Shown here: positions 52,600 through 62,243 of the stretch, in pieces
How positions within the stretch are numbered: position 1 is the first letter of the stretch
Layout of the letters: the number at the start of each line of letters is the position of its first letter
Assembly: GCF_014230355.1 (NCBI RefSeq)
Contig: NZ_JACLAX010000017.1
Location: 1 to 64,000 of the forward strand
Source: Novosphingobium piscinae
GTDB taxonomy: Bacteria > Pseudomonadota > Alphaproteobacteria > Sphingomonadales > Sphingomonadaceae
Length of the DNA stretch: 64,000 bases
Direction: 5' to 3'
Notes under the pieces: generated by a model
Databases searched by the model: none
Told to the model about the DNA's origin: nothing
Seen by the model: only the letters and a program-made list of their open reading frames with translations
Position numbers and translations under genes: made by a program

Positions 52600-54591
52600 A
52601 TGTCCGAACTCCTCAAGATCAGCCTGCCCGACGGTTCCGTGCGCGAGATGCCGCAGGGCTCGACTCCGGCCGACGTCGCCGCCGCGATCGGTCCCGGCCT
52701 GGCCAAGGCCGCGCTCGCGGCGCGGATCGATGGCGAGCTGGTCGACCTCACCCGGCCGTTCACCGGCGACGCCAGCCTGGCCCTGATCACCAGCCGCGAC
52801 GAGGCCGAGGCGCTCGATCTGGCGCGGCACGACTATGCCCACGTCCTCGCCGAGGCGGTGCAGGCGCTGTTCCCGGGCACCCAGATCACGTTCGGACCGT
52901 CGACGGACGACGGATTCTACTACGACTTCGCGCCCAAGGACCGCCCCTTCACCGAGGAGGACCTGCCCGCGATCGAGGCCGAGATGCGCCGCATCATCAC
53001 CGCCAACAAGCCGCTGCGCCGCGAAGTGTGGAGCCGTGAGCAGCTGATCAGCCGGTGGTGGCAGCAGGGCGAGAGCTTCAAGGCCGAATGGGCTGCCGAA
53101 CTGCCCGAGGGCGAGGAGCTGACGGTCTACTGGTCGGGCGACGACTGGCTCGACATGTGCCGCGGCCCGCACCTGCCCAGCACCGGCAAGCTCGATCCCG
53201 CGGCGTTCAAGCTGACCCGGGTGTCGGGCGCCTACTGGCGCGGCGACCAGAAGAACGCGATGCTCAGCCGGATCTACGGGACCGGCTGGCTCAACAAGAA
53301 GCAGCTCGATGCGCACCTGACGCGCCTGGAGGAGGCGGCCAAGCGCGATCACCGCAAGCTGGGCGCCGAGATGGACCTGTTCCACCTCCAGCAGGAGGCC
53401 CACGGGTCGGTGTTCTGGCACCCCAAGGGCTACAAGGTGTGGCGCGAGCTCGAGGCCTATATGCGCCGCGCGATCGACGCGGCGGGCTACCGCGAGGTCA
53501 AGACCCCGCAGGTGATGGACGCGCGCCAGTGGGAGCAGTCCGGCCACTGGGGCAAGTACCGCGAGAACATGTTCGTGATCCCGGACGAGGTGCCCAACAC
53601 CGAGGACGAGGGACCGATCGTCTCGAACGACGCGCAGTGGATGGCCTTGAAGCCGATGAACTGCCCGGCGCATGTGCTGATCTTCCGCCAGGGGCTGAAG
53701 TCCTACCGCGATCTGCCGCTGCGGCTTTACGAGAACGGGTGCTGCCACCGCAACGAGCCGCACGGCGCGCTGCACGGGCTGATGCGGGTGCGCCAGTTCA
53801 CCCAGGACGATGCCCACATCTTCTGCCGCGAGGACCAGATCGTGGCCGAGGTCCGCGCCTTCTGCGAGCTGGCCGACCGGATCTACAAGGACTTCGGCTT
53901 CACCTATGCGATCAAGCTGGCGCTGCGCCCGGAGAAGCGCTTCGGCAGCGACGAACAGTGGGACCAGGCCGAGGATGAGCTGCGCAACGCCGTGGCCGAG
54001 GCCGGGCTGGCGACGCCCGAGTACGGCTGGGAGGAACTGCCGGGCGAGGGCGCGTTCTATGCGCCCAAGCTGGAATGGCACCTGACCGACGCGATCGGCC
54101 GCACCTGGCAGGTCGGCACGATCCAGTCGGACCGGGTCCTGCCCGAGCGGCTCGACGCCGCCTACATCGCCGAGGACGGCGAGAAGCACCGCCCGGTCAT
54201 GCTGCACCGCGCGATCTTCGGCTCGTATGAGCGGTTCATCGGCATCCTGATCGAACACTTCGCCGGCAAGCTGCCGGTGTGGCTCGCTCCGGTCCAGGCA
54301 GTGGTCGCGACGATCGTCTCGGACGCCGACGACTATGCCCGCGACGTGGCGGCGCAGCTTGCCGCCGCCGGGATCCGGGTCGAGACCGACACCCGCAACG
54401 AGAAGATCAACTACAAGGTGCGCGAACACTCGCTGCAGAAGGTCCCGCACCTGCTGGTGGTGGGCAAGCGCGAGGCCGAGGAAGGCACCGTGGCGATCCG
54501 CACCCTGGGCGAGGAGCGCCAGCGCTTCGTGTCGCTGGCCGAGGCGATCGAACTGTTGAAGAGCGAGGCGACCCCGCCCGATCTGCGCTGA
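52600..54591 (+). CDS. thrS: Threonyl-tRNA synthetase
   Basis: The 663-residue class II synthetase charges tRNA-Thr. The N-terminal TGS domain (about 1-65) is followed by the editing domain with [17 protein letters not shown], then the catalytic core with [29 protein letters not shown] (motif 2) and the C-terminal motif 3 region [16 protein letters not shown]. The anticodon-binding domain ends the protein. ATG 52600 is the normal start. The cognate tRNA-Thr(GGT) is in this window at 22099. Confidence 0.96.
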   Translation: MSELLKISLPDGSVREMPQGSTPADVAAAIGPGLAKAALAARIDGELVDLTRPFTGDASLALITSRDEAEALDLARHDYAHVLAEAVQALFPGTQITFGPSTDDGFYYDFAPKDRPFTEEDLPAIEAEMRRIITANKPLRREVWSREQLISRWWQQGESFKAEWAAELPEGEELTVYWSGDDWLDMCRGPHLPSTGKLDPAAFKLTRVSGAYWRGDQKNAMLSRIYGTGWLNKKQLDAHLTRLEEAAKRDHRKLGAEMDLFHLQQEAHGSVFWHPKGYKVWRELEAYMRRAIDAAGYREVKTPQVMDARQWEQSGHWGKYRENMFVIPDEVPNTEDEGPIVSNDAQWMALKPMNCPAHVLIFRQGLKSYRDLPLRLYENGCCHRNEPHGALHGLMRVRQFTQDDAHIFCREDQIVAEVRAFCELADRIYKDFGFTYAIKLALRPEKRFGSDEQWDQAEDELRNAVAEAGLATPEYGWEELPGEGAFYAPKLEWHLTDAIGRTWQVGTIQSDRVLPERLDAAYIAEDGEKHRPVMLHRAIFGSYERFIGILIEHFAGKLPVWLAPVQAVVATIVSDADDYARDVAAQLAAAGIRVETDTRNEKINYKVREHSLQKVPHLLVVGKREAEEGTVAIRTLGEERQRFVSLAEAIELLKSEATPPDLR

Positions 54592-54615
54592 ACCGGCTTG
54601 TCGTCGGGGCGGCGA

Positions 54616-54747
54616 TCAGAAGACCGGTAGCGCGCGGTCAGCCAGGATCAGGGCAAGCGCGCAGCCACCGACGATGACCATGCGCAGCCGGTCCTGCAGG
54701 GCAGGGCGCAGCGGAGTCGCGGCAACAAGGGCGAGGGCGCGGGCCAT
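54616..54747 (-). CDS. Possible small membrane protein
   Basis: ATG 54747 opens a 43-residue frame with one hydrophobic segment (MVIVGGCALALILADRA) after a basic-helical start (ARALALVAATPLRPALQDRL). It lies in the gap after thrS, convergent with it. There is no strong ribosome site, and the frame is open further upstream into the next gene's antisense. It may be real or chance. Confidence 0.3.
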   Translation of the reverse strand: MARALALVAATPLRPALQDRLRMVIVGGCALALILADRALPVF

Positions 54748-54822
54748 GGCGGGATCATGCTCGGCGAGTCCTTGCCAAACCGTTAAGTGCCAAACCGGTA
54801 AGCCCGGCTGTGGAGGAAGGAG

Positions 54823-55935
54823 ATGGCCATGGCATGCCGCATTGCCCCTGCGCTGGCTATGGCCGGTCTGCTGATCGGCAGCGCCAGCCCGCTTCCCGCC
54901 AGCGCCGGGACGTCCGCGCTGGTCGGGCACTACTACCTGTCCGGGGTGCGCGAAACCGGGTCCGAGCTGGTGCTCGGCGCGGACGGGCGCTTCGCCTGGT
55001 TCCTCAGCTATGGCGCGCTCGATCAGACCGCCGAGGGGACCTGGCGCCGCGAGGGTGATGCCGTGATCCTTGCGGCCGACCCGCCCGATCGCAGCAAGCC
55101 GCTGTTCGCCGCGCTCGATCGCGAGGACTGGAGCGTCGAGGCCGAGCAGGCGGTGCTTGACTTGCAGGCCGATGCCGCCGCCGCGGCCGCGCTGGCGCGG
55201 TGCCCGTTCCTGGCCGCGGGCGATGTTGCCATGGCCAGCGCTGCGCCGATGCTGGTTACGCCCGCCGATCCGCCCCCGTCCGTTGCCGCGCTGCGGGCCC
55301 GGGCCCTGGCCGCGCGCCAGCAGGCCGAAACCTTGCGCCGCGCTGCGGAGGCGGCTGCCCGGGAGGCAGTGGGCGATGCGGCGCACCCGCCTGCGCCGGA
55401 GCAGGTCGAATCGGCCCGTGCCGCGCTGGCCGCCTGGCGCGAGGCGCAGGGGGCCGCGCAGGACGCCGCGCGATCAGCCGGAGCGGCCGCATCCGACCTG
55501 CCCGAGGCGGCTTTGCCCGCGCCCTGCCTGGCAGCCCCGCCGGCCCGGGCCGACACGCTCCCGCCCGAGCGGTGGATCGGCGGCCTGGCGGTGCGCGTGG
55601 TCGAGCCGAACTACCGCCAGGGCATTGGCGGCGTCATCGTGACGGTCAGCTTTGCCAATGGCCAGGCCGAGCGGCTGGAAACCGGCCGGCGCGGGCTGGC
55701 GATCCGGCCCGGCCCGGCGCCAGCGGCGCTCACGGCGGTCACACTGGATCTCCCCGCCGCTCCGGGCCGCGCCCAGCGCTTCGCGGTCGCGCCGCTGCCG
55801 CGCGGGGTCCTGCATTTCGCGATCGATGGCCGGCAGCTGATCGAACCGCCTTTTGCCACCCTGCGGTTGCGGATCGACGGCGCGGCGCTGGTGCCCGATT
55901 CGCTCGGGCGCGGGCGGTATGAACGGGGGCGCTAG
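54823..55935 (+). CDS. Secreted protein of unknown function
   Basis: The 370-residue precursor has a signal peptide (MAMACRIAPALAMAGLLIG, ending ASAG). The next roughly 100 residues are beta-rich and start GHYYLSGVRETGSELVLGADGRF, a pattern like small periplasmic lipocalin-type or DUF-like sheets. A central alanine-rich helical region (about 150-235) follows, then a second beta-rich domain starting IGGLAVRVVEPNYRQGIGGV. No catalytic motif is recognised. It is convergent with the operon ending at 56034, with a hairpin between. Confidence 0.65.
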   Translation: MAMACRIAPALAMAGLLIGSASPLPASAGTSALVGHYYLSGVRETGSELVLGADGRFAWFLSYGALDQTAEGTWRREGDAVILAADPPDRSKPLFAALDREDWSVEAEQAVLDLQADAAAAAALARCPFLAAGDVAMASAAPMLVTPADPPPSVAALRARALAARQQAETLRRAAEAAAREAVGDAAHPPAPEQVESARAALAAWREAQGAAQDAARSAGAAASDLPEAALPAPCLAAPPARADTLPPERWIGGLAVRVVEPNYRQGIGGVIVTVSFANGQAERLETGRRGLAIRPGPAPAALTAVTLDLPAAPGRAQRFAVAPLPRGVLHFAIDGRQLIEPPFATLRLRIDGAALVPDSLGRGRYERGR

Positions 55936-56003
55936 AATCTTGTCCCCTTACGGGGAAGCGGTACCGGCCCGTGCCCCCAGATGTGTCCGTTGAACCGCAG
56001 CGG

Positions 56004-56024
56004 GGTCTGGCGTCGGGCCAGACC
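56004..56024. terminator. Possible bidirectional terminator hairpin
   Basis: GGTCTGGC (56004-56011) pairs perfectly with GCCAGACC (56017-56024) across GTCGG, between two convergent genes. A smaller CCCC-TTA-CGGGG hairpin precedes it near 55944. There is no T run on either strand, so the call is tentative. Confidence 0.45.
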
Positions 56025-56033
56025 GGACAACCG

Positions 56034-56660
56034 CTAGAGCCGCTTGCCGGTGCGGTCGATCAGGTCGATCCGGTAGCTGCAGCCGTACAGGGTCTTGCCC
56101 GGATGCGAGCTGACGTTCGAGATCGACCGCGCGATCACGGTATGGGTGCCGAAGCTCGCACCATCCGTGGCTGGTTCGGTTACGTCGGTCAGCACCTTCT
56201 GCCCCAGAAACTTGCGGAACGGCCGGCCGGCCTCGATCTCTGCCCGGGTCGCCCGGCCGGCCTGGACCAGCCCGGCGATCAGGCCTTCAGGATCGGCAGC
56301 GTTGGCCACGCCTTCTGGACCGGCCACCACGGCGGGATCGGCCAGGTCCAGCACGGCCAGGATCGCGCTGGAGCTGAACGCGATCCGCCGGGTGCTTTGG
56401 CCGGCCACCGTGATCGGGGCGGGCAGCTCGTATTCGGCCAGGAACGGGTTGTCGGTTTCGATCCTGCGCCAGTGCCGCTGCACCGCGATCCCGTCCTCGC
56501 CGTCGACCGCCAGGGCGAAGCCATTGTATTCGGGCGCGGTCAGGTGGCAGGCGATCGCGTCGACCTCGCTGACCCGGGCCGGATCGAACGTCTCCCCGGC
56601 TGCGCCCGCCGGCGCGGTGGCAAGCCGCAGCAGGGCGGCGAGCGCGGCGGCCCGCCTCAT
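56034..56660 (-). CDS. Secreted protein of unknown function
   Basis: The 208-residue precursor starts MRRAAALAALLRLATAPAG with a signal ending AAG. The mature part is a compact mixed alpha/beta domain with AIACHLTAPEYNGFALAVDG and GRPFRKFLGQKVLTDVTEP, and two cysteines (near 38 and 194) that may form a disulfide. I do not recognise the family. It overlaps the agmatine deiminase gene as ATGA and is the last gene of a three-gene operon (M28 peptidase, deiminase, this protein). Confidence 0.65.
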   Translation of the reverse strand: MRRAAALAALLRLATAPAGAAGETFDPARVSEVDAIACHLTAPEYNGFALAVDGEDGIAVQRHWRRIETDNPFLAEYELPAPITVAGQSTRRIAFSSSAILAVLDLADPAVVAGPEGVANAADPEGLIAGLVQAGRATRAEIEAGRPFRKFLGQKVLTDVTEPATDGASFGTHTVIARSISNVSSHPGKTLYGCSYRIDLIDRTGKRL

Positions 56661-57670
56661 CCGCCGGCCGCCGCGAGCGGCAGGGCCGCCGGCATCTGCT
56701 GGCTGGCGCAGTGGAAGCTGCCGCCGCCGGCCAGCACGGCATCGGCCATCAGCCCGATCACCGCGCGGTCGGGGAACAGCTCGGCCACCGCTGCCACGCC
56801 CTCGGCATCGTGCCGGGTGCCGTAGATCGGCACGACGACGAGGCGGCTGGTGATCGCGAAATTCATGTAGCTGGCGGGCTCGATACGGTCGCCGGTCATC
56901 ACCCGGCCGGGCGAGGGCACCTCGCGCACGGTGACCCCACAGGCCTCGGCGCGCGCCTTGGCATCCGCGTAGATCGCCGCATTGGGATCATCCGGCCCGG
57001 TCGCGCGGGGCAGGGCCAGCACACCCGGCGCGACGAACCGCGCAAGGTTGTCGACGTGGCCGTCGGTGTGGTCGTTGATCAGCCCCTCGCCCAGCCACAG
57101 CACCCGGTCGTAGCCGAGGTCCTGCGCCAGCCGCGCCTCGATCTCGGCCCGGCCAAGCGCGGGGTTGCGGTTGGGGTTGAGCAGGCATTGTTCAGTGGTG
57201 ACGACCAGCCCGGTGCCGTCGCCATCGAGCGCCCCGCCCTCGAGGATCCAGTCGGCCGTGGTCACCGCCAGCCCGGCATCGCGGGCCAGCTCGGCGCCGA
57301 TCGTCTGGTCGCCGTCCATCAGGTACTTGCCGCCCCAGCCGTTGAAGCCGAAGCGCCGCGCGGTGCGCGTCCCGTCGGCGGCGCAGACCACCAGCGGGCC
57401 GGTATCGCGCAGCCAGACGTCGCCATAGTGCCGCCGCTCGAGCGTGACCGCGCCGCCCACCAGGCTGCGCGCCCGCGCCTCGTTGGCGGCATCGCGCACG
57501 ATCAACCGCACCTCCTGGCCGCTTTCGGCCACGGCGCTGGCGAAGGCCGCGATCTGCTCCTGCGCCGCGCCGAGGAAGCCAGGCCACTCGACCGGATCGT
57601 GCGGGAAGCCGATCCATAGCCAGTCCTGCGGATGCCATTCGGGCGGCATCATCGCCGCAGCCGGGGTCAT
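56657..57670 (-). CDS. aguA: Agmatine deiminase-family enzyme
   Basis: The 337-residue protein has the pentein-fold motifs of agmatine deiminase/bacterial peptidylarginine deiminase: WIGFPHDPVEWPG, VWLRDTGPL, ILEGGALDGDG, LINDHTDGHVDN, and the catalytic cysteine in GGGSFHCASQQMP near the C-terminus. It converts agmatine to N-carbamoylputrescine in polyamine synthesis or arginine use. It starts 4 bp after the M28 peptidase gene stops. No N-carbamoylputrescine amidase (aguB) lies in the window. Confidence 0.88.
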   Translation of the reverse strand: MTPAAAMMPPEWHPQDWLWIGFPHDPVEWPGFLGAAQEQIAAFASAVAESGQEVRLIVRDAANEARARSLVGGAVTLERRHYGDVWLRDTGPLVVCAADGTRTARRFGFNGWGGKYLMDGDQTIGAELARDAGLAVTTADWILEGGALDGDGTGLVVTTEQCLLNPNRNPALGRAEIEARLAQDLGYDRVLWLGEGLINDHTDGHVDNLARFVAPGVLALPRATGPDDPNAAIYADAKARAEACGVTVREVPSPGRVMTGDRIEPASYMNFAITSRLVVVPIYGTRHDAEGVAAVAELFPDRAVIGLMADAVLAGGGSFHCASQQMPAALPLAAAGG

Positions 57671-57674
57671 CGCC

Positions 57675-59366
57675 TCACTTCGCCGGCTTGGCCGGCTTGG
57701 CCGGCGCCGCCGCGGCCGTCCGGCTGGCATCGCGGATCGCGCGGAACTCATCGGTCGGCAACCAGTTGGGCCAGCCGGTCCCGTCGGCCAGCTCGCGGCC
57801 CAGGCGGTAGGCGAGGCTTACCTCCTGGACGATCCCGCTCATGTCCCAGTCCGCTGAATAGTGGTCGTTGGGCTGGTGATAGCGGTTGCGGGTGTAGTCC
57901 TCGGCCGCGGCCTGGCCCGCCGCGGTCCCGCCGACCTCGAGGTCGTTGCCGCGCCCGAAGCTGTAGACCGGCACGCCCCGCTTGGCGAAGCTGAAGTGGT
58001 CCGAGCGGTAGTAACCGCCCCGTTCCGGGTTCGATTCGGGCGATTCGCGCAGCCCCAGCGCGGCCAGGTGCTTGCGGAACAGGGTGTTGAGCTCGGACTT
58101 GTCGCCGCCCGACATGGTCATGTCGCGCGAGCGGCCACCGGGCGCGAGCCCGTCCAGGTTGACCCCGCCGACCGTCCGGGCCAGCGGAAAGACCGGGTTG
58201 GCGGCATAGTACTCCGAACCCAGCAGGCCCGATTCCTCGAGCGTCAGCGCGATGAAGGCCTGGCTGCGGCGCGCCGGACCGGCCTGGGACTGGGCCTGGG
58301 CCAGCGCGACGATGCCGGCGACGCCTGTGGCATTGTCGACCGCGCCGTTGCAGATGTCGTCCCCGGTGGCATCGGGCTTGCAGCGGCCGAGGTGATCCCA
58401 GTGGGCCGAATAGAGCACCACCTCGTCCGGCGCGCCCTTGCCCGGAAGCAGCCCGACCACGTTGTGCGAGACCGAGGTCTTGACCTGGTTGCGGAAGCTG
58501 TAGCTGGCCTTCAGGCCCAGCGGCACTGCCTTGAACCCCGGCCGGGCGGCAGCGGCGCTCAGCGCGGCGAAATCGTGCCCGGCGGCGGCGAAGATCTTCT
58601 CTGCGGCGGGCTTCTGGATCCAGCCGTTGGCCTCGGTCTGGTCCATTCCCCTGTTGGGGGTCTGGATGAAATTGCGCGTGCTGGTGCTCTCGATCACGTT
58701 CCAGCCATAGGCGGCGGGATAGGTGTCGTGGACGATCAGCACGCCGCGCGCGCCCTGGCGGGCCGCCTCCTCGTACTTGTAGGGCCAGCGGCCGTACCAG
58801 GTCATCCGGCGACCCTTGAACAGGCCGGTCTCGTCGCTGGCGGCATAGTCCGGATCGTTGACCAGCACGACCACCACCTTGCCCTTGACGTCGACCCCGG
58901 CATAGTCGTCCCAGCCCAGCTCCGGGGCGCGGATGCCATAGCCGACAAAGACCAGTTCGGCGTCGGTGATCGCGGTTTCGGGCACCGCGCGATAGCTGAA
59001 CGCGACGAAGTCCTTGACCGGCTGGAAGCTCAGCGCGGCCGACCCGCCGGTGACCGTCAGCGGGGAAAACTGGCTGCCGGTGATCGAGACCGTCGGCACC
59101 GGCTGCAGCCACTCGCCCCGGTTGCCCGGCTTGAGCCCGGCGGCCTTGAACTGGGCGATGATATAGTCGAGCACGTAGGGCTCGGCCGCGGTGGCGGGGC
59201 CACGGCCCTCCATCGCGTCGGAGGCCAGTGTCGCGATCACCCGGCGCATCAGCCCGTCGTCGATGGTGGGGGCAGGCCGCCCCTTCGGCGCGGCGGTGGC
59301 GGGCAGGGCGCCCAGGGCCAGGGCGCCAAGCGCGACGGAGCCAAGCACGGTGCGCAGAGGGGGCAT
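57675..59366 (-). CDS. Secreted M28-family metallopeptidase
   Basis: The 563-residue precursor has a signal peptide (MPPLRTVLGSVALGALALGA). A protease-associated (PA) insert lies at about 130-260. The dizinc M28 site is visible: YSAHWDHLG, GAVDNATGVAG, TLEESGLLGSEY, NLDGLAPG and the late histidine in RSDHFSFAKRGVP. It probably removes N-terminal residues from peptides in the periplasm. A Lys/Pro/Ala tail ends the protein. Ribosome site AAAGGAT precedes ATG 59366. It heads the operon with aguA and is divergent from glnE. Confidence 0.88.
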   Translation of the reverse strand: MPPLRTVLGSVALGALALGALPATAAPKGRPAPTIDDGLMRRVIATLASDAMEGRGPATAAEPYVLDYIIAQFKAAGLKPGNRGEWLQPVPTVSITGSQFSPLTVTGGSAALSFQPVKDFVAFSYRAVPETAITDAELVFVGYGIRAPELGWDDYAGVDVKGKVVVVLVNDPDYAASDETGLFKGRRMTWYGRWPYKYEEAARQGARGVLIVHDTYPAAYGWNVIESTSTRNFIQTPNRGMDQTEANGWIQKPAAEKIFAAAGHDFAALSAAAARPGFKAVPLGLKASYSFRNQVKTSVSHNVVGLLPGKGAPDEVVLYSAHWDHLGRCKPDATGDDICNGAVDNATGVAGIVALAQAQSQAGPARRSQAFIALTLEESGLLGSEYYAANPVFPLARTVGGVNLDGLAPGGRSRDMTMSGGDKSELNTLFRKHLAALGLRESPESNPERGGYYRSDHFSFAKRGVPVYSFGRGNDLEVGGTAAGQAAAEDYTRNRYHQPNDHYSADWDMSGIVQEVSLAYRLGRELADGTGWPNWLPTDEFRAIRDASRTAAAAPAKPAKPAK

Positions 59367-59489
59367 CGGAATCCTTTCCAGCAAGACGGTCTGCGCTCTC
59401 TTGGCGCGGTCCGGAGACGGGGACAAGCCACGCCTTGATCCGACGCGCCCGAACGGGCATCGCAGCGCCATGAGCCAGGATCGCAGCGC

Positions 59490-62243
59490 ATGACCGGCGG
59501 CCCGTCCGCGCCGGCGCCGGACTGGGGCGGGGCCCTCGCCCGCGCCGCCGCCCATGCCCCTTTCCTCGCCGGGCTGATCGCGCGCCAGCCCGCGCTGGTT
59601 GAGCGGCTTGCCGCCGGGGCCGGAGACGAGGCGCTGGCCCTCGCCCGGTCGGCCGGCGCAGGCGCGCCCGATATCGGCACCGCGCTGCGCCGCGAACGCC
59701 GCGCGCTGGCGCTGGTTCTGGCGATCGGCGATCTTGCCGGGGCCTTTCCGCTGGCGCGGGTCACCGCCGAACTGTCGGCCTTCGCCGACCGGGCGCTCGA
59801 CGCGGCGATCCGCGAGGCGCTGCAGCAGCGGGTACCCGAGGCCGAGCCGGCCGGGTTCATCGCCCTGGCGCTGGGCAAGCACGGTGCCGAGGAGCTCAAC
59901 TATTCGTCGGACATCGATCCGATCCTGCTGTTCGATCCCGAGCGGATGCCGCGGCTGGCGCGCGAGGAGCCCGGCGAGGCGGCGGCCCGCTATGCCCGGC
60001 GGGTGGTCCAGACGCTCGCCCGGATCGATGCCGAGGGCTATGTCTTCCGCGTCGACCTGCGGCTGCGCCCGGCGTCGGAGGTGAGCCCGCCGGCGCTCTC
60101 GCTCGATGCCGCGCTGACCCATTACGAAAGCTCGGCGCTGGCCTGGGAGCGGGCCGCCTTCATCCGCGCCCGCGCCTGCGCCGGCGATATTCCCGCCGGC
60201 CAGGCCTTCCTCGCCGCGATCCGGCCGTTCGTCTGGCGCAAGAGCCTCGATTTCGGCGCCATCGCCGAGATCGGCCGGCTCACCGCGCGGATCCGCGAGG
60301 CCAAGGAGGGACCGCTCCGCCCGGGCCCGGGGTTCAACCTCAAGACCGGGCGCGGCGGGATCCGCGAGGTCGAGTTCTTCGCCCAGACGCACCAGCTGAT
60401 CCACGGCGGGCGCAATCCGGCGCTGCGCCTGCGCGGGGTGCGCGCCACGCTGGATGCGCTCGCCGCGGCGGGGCTGATCCATCCCGAGAACGCCCGGGTG
60501 CTGGGGGACAGCTACGACCGCCTGCGCACGCTTGAGCACCGGTTGCAGATGGTGCTCGACCAGCAGACCCACGCCCTGCCCACCGACCCCGCCGCGCTCG
60601 ACAATGTCGCCCGCCTCGACGGCCTGCCTGACGGGGCCGCGCTGGTCGCCGAGCTGACCGCGATCACCGAGGCGGTCGGCAGCCGTTACGACACGCTGAT
60701 CGCCGCGCACGGCAATCCCTCGGGCGCCAGCATGGTGGTCCCGGCCCAGGGCTCGGCCGAGGCGGGTGGCGCGGCCCGCAGTCTGGTCGAGCAGCTCGCC
60801 GCGCTGGGCTTCGATGATGCCGCGGGCCTGGCCGAGCGGGTCGAGGGCTGGAAGGGTGGCCGCGTCCGCGCGCTCCGCTCCGAGGCGGCCCGCGCCGCCT
60901 TCGACGCGATCCAGCCCGCCCTGCTCGCCGCGCTGGCCCGCTCGCCCGAACCGGTGCGCGCCTTCAACCGCTGGGAGCAATTGCTGACGCGGCTGCCCAG
61001 CGCGCTCAACCTGTTCCACCTGCTCGAGGCGCGCCCGGCGTTGCTTGAGCTGCTCGCCAAGGTGCTGAGCCTGGCGCCGCCGCTGGCCGATGCCCTGGCC
61101 GCCCGGCCCGACCTGCTCGATCCGCTGATCGACGCCTCGGCTTTCGACCTGCCCGGCGGGGTCGCGGAGCTGGTCGCCGAGTTCTCGGCGGGCGAGGCCG
61201 ACGACGACTACGAGCGCCTGCTCGACCGCGTCCGGCGTCGCGTCGGCGAGCGGCGCTTCACGCTCGGCGTCCAGCTGATCGAGGGTGCGACCGATCCGCT
61301 CGCCCTGGCCGCGGCCAATGCCCGCGTGGCCGAGGCGGCGCTGCGGGTCCTGGCCGATGCCGCCACGGCCGAGTTCGAGGCGGCGCACGGCAAGGTGCCC
61401 GGGGGCGAACTGGTCGTGCTCGGGCTTGGCCGGTTCGGCGGCGGCGCCCTGACCCACGCCTCCGACCTCGACCTGATCTACCTGTTCACCGGCGATTTCG
61501 CGGTCGAATCGGACGGGCCGCGGCCGCTTGGCGCCTCGCTCTATTTCAACCGCCTGGCCACCCGGATCAGCGCGGCGCTGTCGGTGCCGACCGCGGCCGG
61601 GGCGCTCTATGAAGTCGACACCCGGTTGCGCCCCTCGGGCACCCAGGGGCCGCTCGCCGCCAGCCTCGATTCGTTCGCGCGCTACCAGCATGAGCAGGCC
61701 TGGACCTGGGAGCACATGGCGCTGTGCCGGGCGCGCCCGGTCTATGGCTCGCCTGCCGCGCAGGCGGCGCTGGCGGCGATCGTGGGCGAGGTTCTGCTGA
61801 TCCCGCGTGACCGCGCAAAGCTGCGCAGCGACGTGCTCGAGATGCGCGCGCGGATGGCCGCGCACAAGCCGCCGCAGGGGCCGCTTGACGCCAAGCTGCT
61901 GCGCGGCGGGCTGGTCGATCTCGAGTTCATCGTCCATTTCCTCCAGCTTGCCACCGGCCAGGGGCTCTCGCCCGCGCTGCCGCAGGCCTTGCGTGGTCTC
62001 GCCGGGGTGGGCCTCGTGCCCGAGCGGCTGGCGCTCGCCCACGATCGGCTGACCCGGCTGCTGGTCGCGGCCCGGTTGCTGGCCCCCAAGGCCGACGAGC
62101 ATCGCGCCGGACCGCGATCGGCGCTTGCGGCGGCCACCGGATATGCCAATTGGGACAGCGTGACGGCCGGGCTGGTCGAGGCGAGGACGATCGTCGCGGA
62201 GGCCTGGCGGCAGGTGTTCGAAGACAAACTGGAGATCGCGTGA
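59490..62243 (+). CDS. glnE: Bifunctional glutamine synthetase adenylyltransferase/deadenylase
   Basis: The 917-residue enzyme adds or removes AMP on glutamine synthetase in response to PII and glutamine. Both nucleotidyltransferase halves are visible: the N-terminal deadenylase with SSDIDPILLFDP near residue 137, and the C-terminal adenylylase with HASDLDLIYLFTG near 655. Helical regulatory regions lie between and after. Length is normal. It ends one base into the start of bcp (TGATG). Confidence 0.93.
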   Translation: MTGGPSAPAPDWGGALARAAAHAPFLAGLIARQPALVERLAAGAGDEALALARSAGAGAPDIGTALRRERRALALVLAIGDLAGAFPLARVTAELSAFADRALDAAIREALQQRVPEAEPAGFIALALGKHGAEELNYSSDIDPILLFDPERMPRLAREEPGEAAARYARRVVQTLARIDAEGYVFRVDLRLRPASEVSPPALSLDAALTHYESSALAWERAAFIRARACAGDIPAGQAFLAAIRPFVWRKSLDFGAIAEIGRLTARIREAKEGPLRPGPGFNLKTGRGGIREVEFFAQTHQLIHGGRNPALRLRGVRATLDALAAAGLIHPENARVLGDSYDRLRTLEHRLQMVLDQQTHALPTDPAALDNVARLDGLPDGAALVAELTAITEAVGSRYDTLIAAHGNPSGASMVVPAQGSAEAGGAARSLVEQLAALGFDDAAGLAERVEGWKGGRVRALRSEAARAAFDAIQPALLAALARSPEPVRAFNRWEQLLTRLPSALNLFHLLEARPALLELLAKVLSLAPPLADALAARPDLLDPLIDASAFDLPGGVAELVAEFSAGEADDDYERLLDRVRRRVGERRFTLGVQLIEGATDPLALAAANARVAEAALRVLADAATAEFEAAHGKVPGGELVVLGLGRFGGGALTHASDLDLIYLFTGDFAVESDGPRPLGASLYFNRLATRISAALSVPTAAGALYEVDTRLRPSGTQGPLAASLDSFARYQHEQAWTWEHMALCRARPVYGSPAAQAALAAIVGEVLLIPRDRAKLRSDVLEMRARMAAHKPPQGPLDAKLLRGGLVDLEFIVHFLQLATGQGLSPALPQALRGLAGVGLVPERLALAHDRLTRLLVAARLLAPKADEHRAGPRSALAAATGYANWDSVTAGLVEARTIVAEAWRQVFEDKLEIA

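Noticed and set aside
57675..62102. 1475-codon minus-strand frame running through glnE antisense into the M28 peptidase
   Set aside because: glnE is intact on the plus strand, and the peptidase has its own ATG, ribosome site and signal peptide at 59366.
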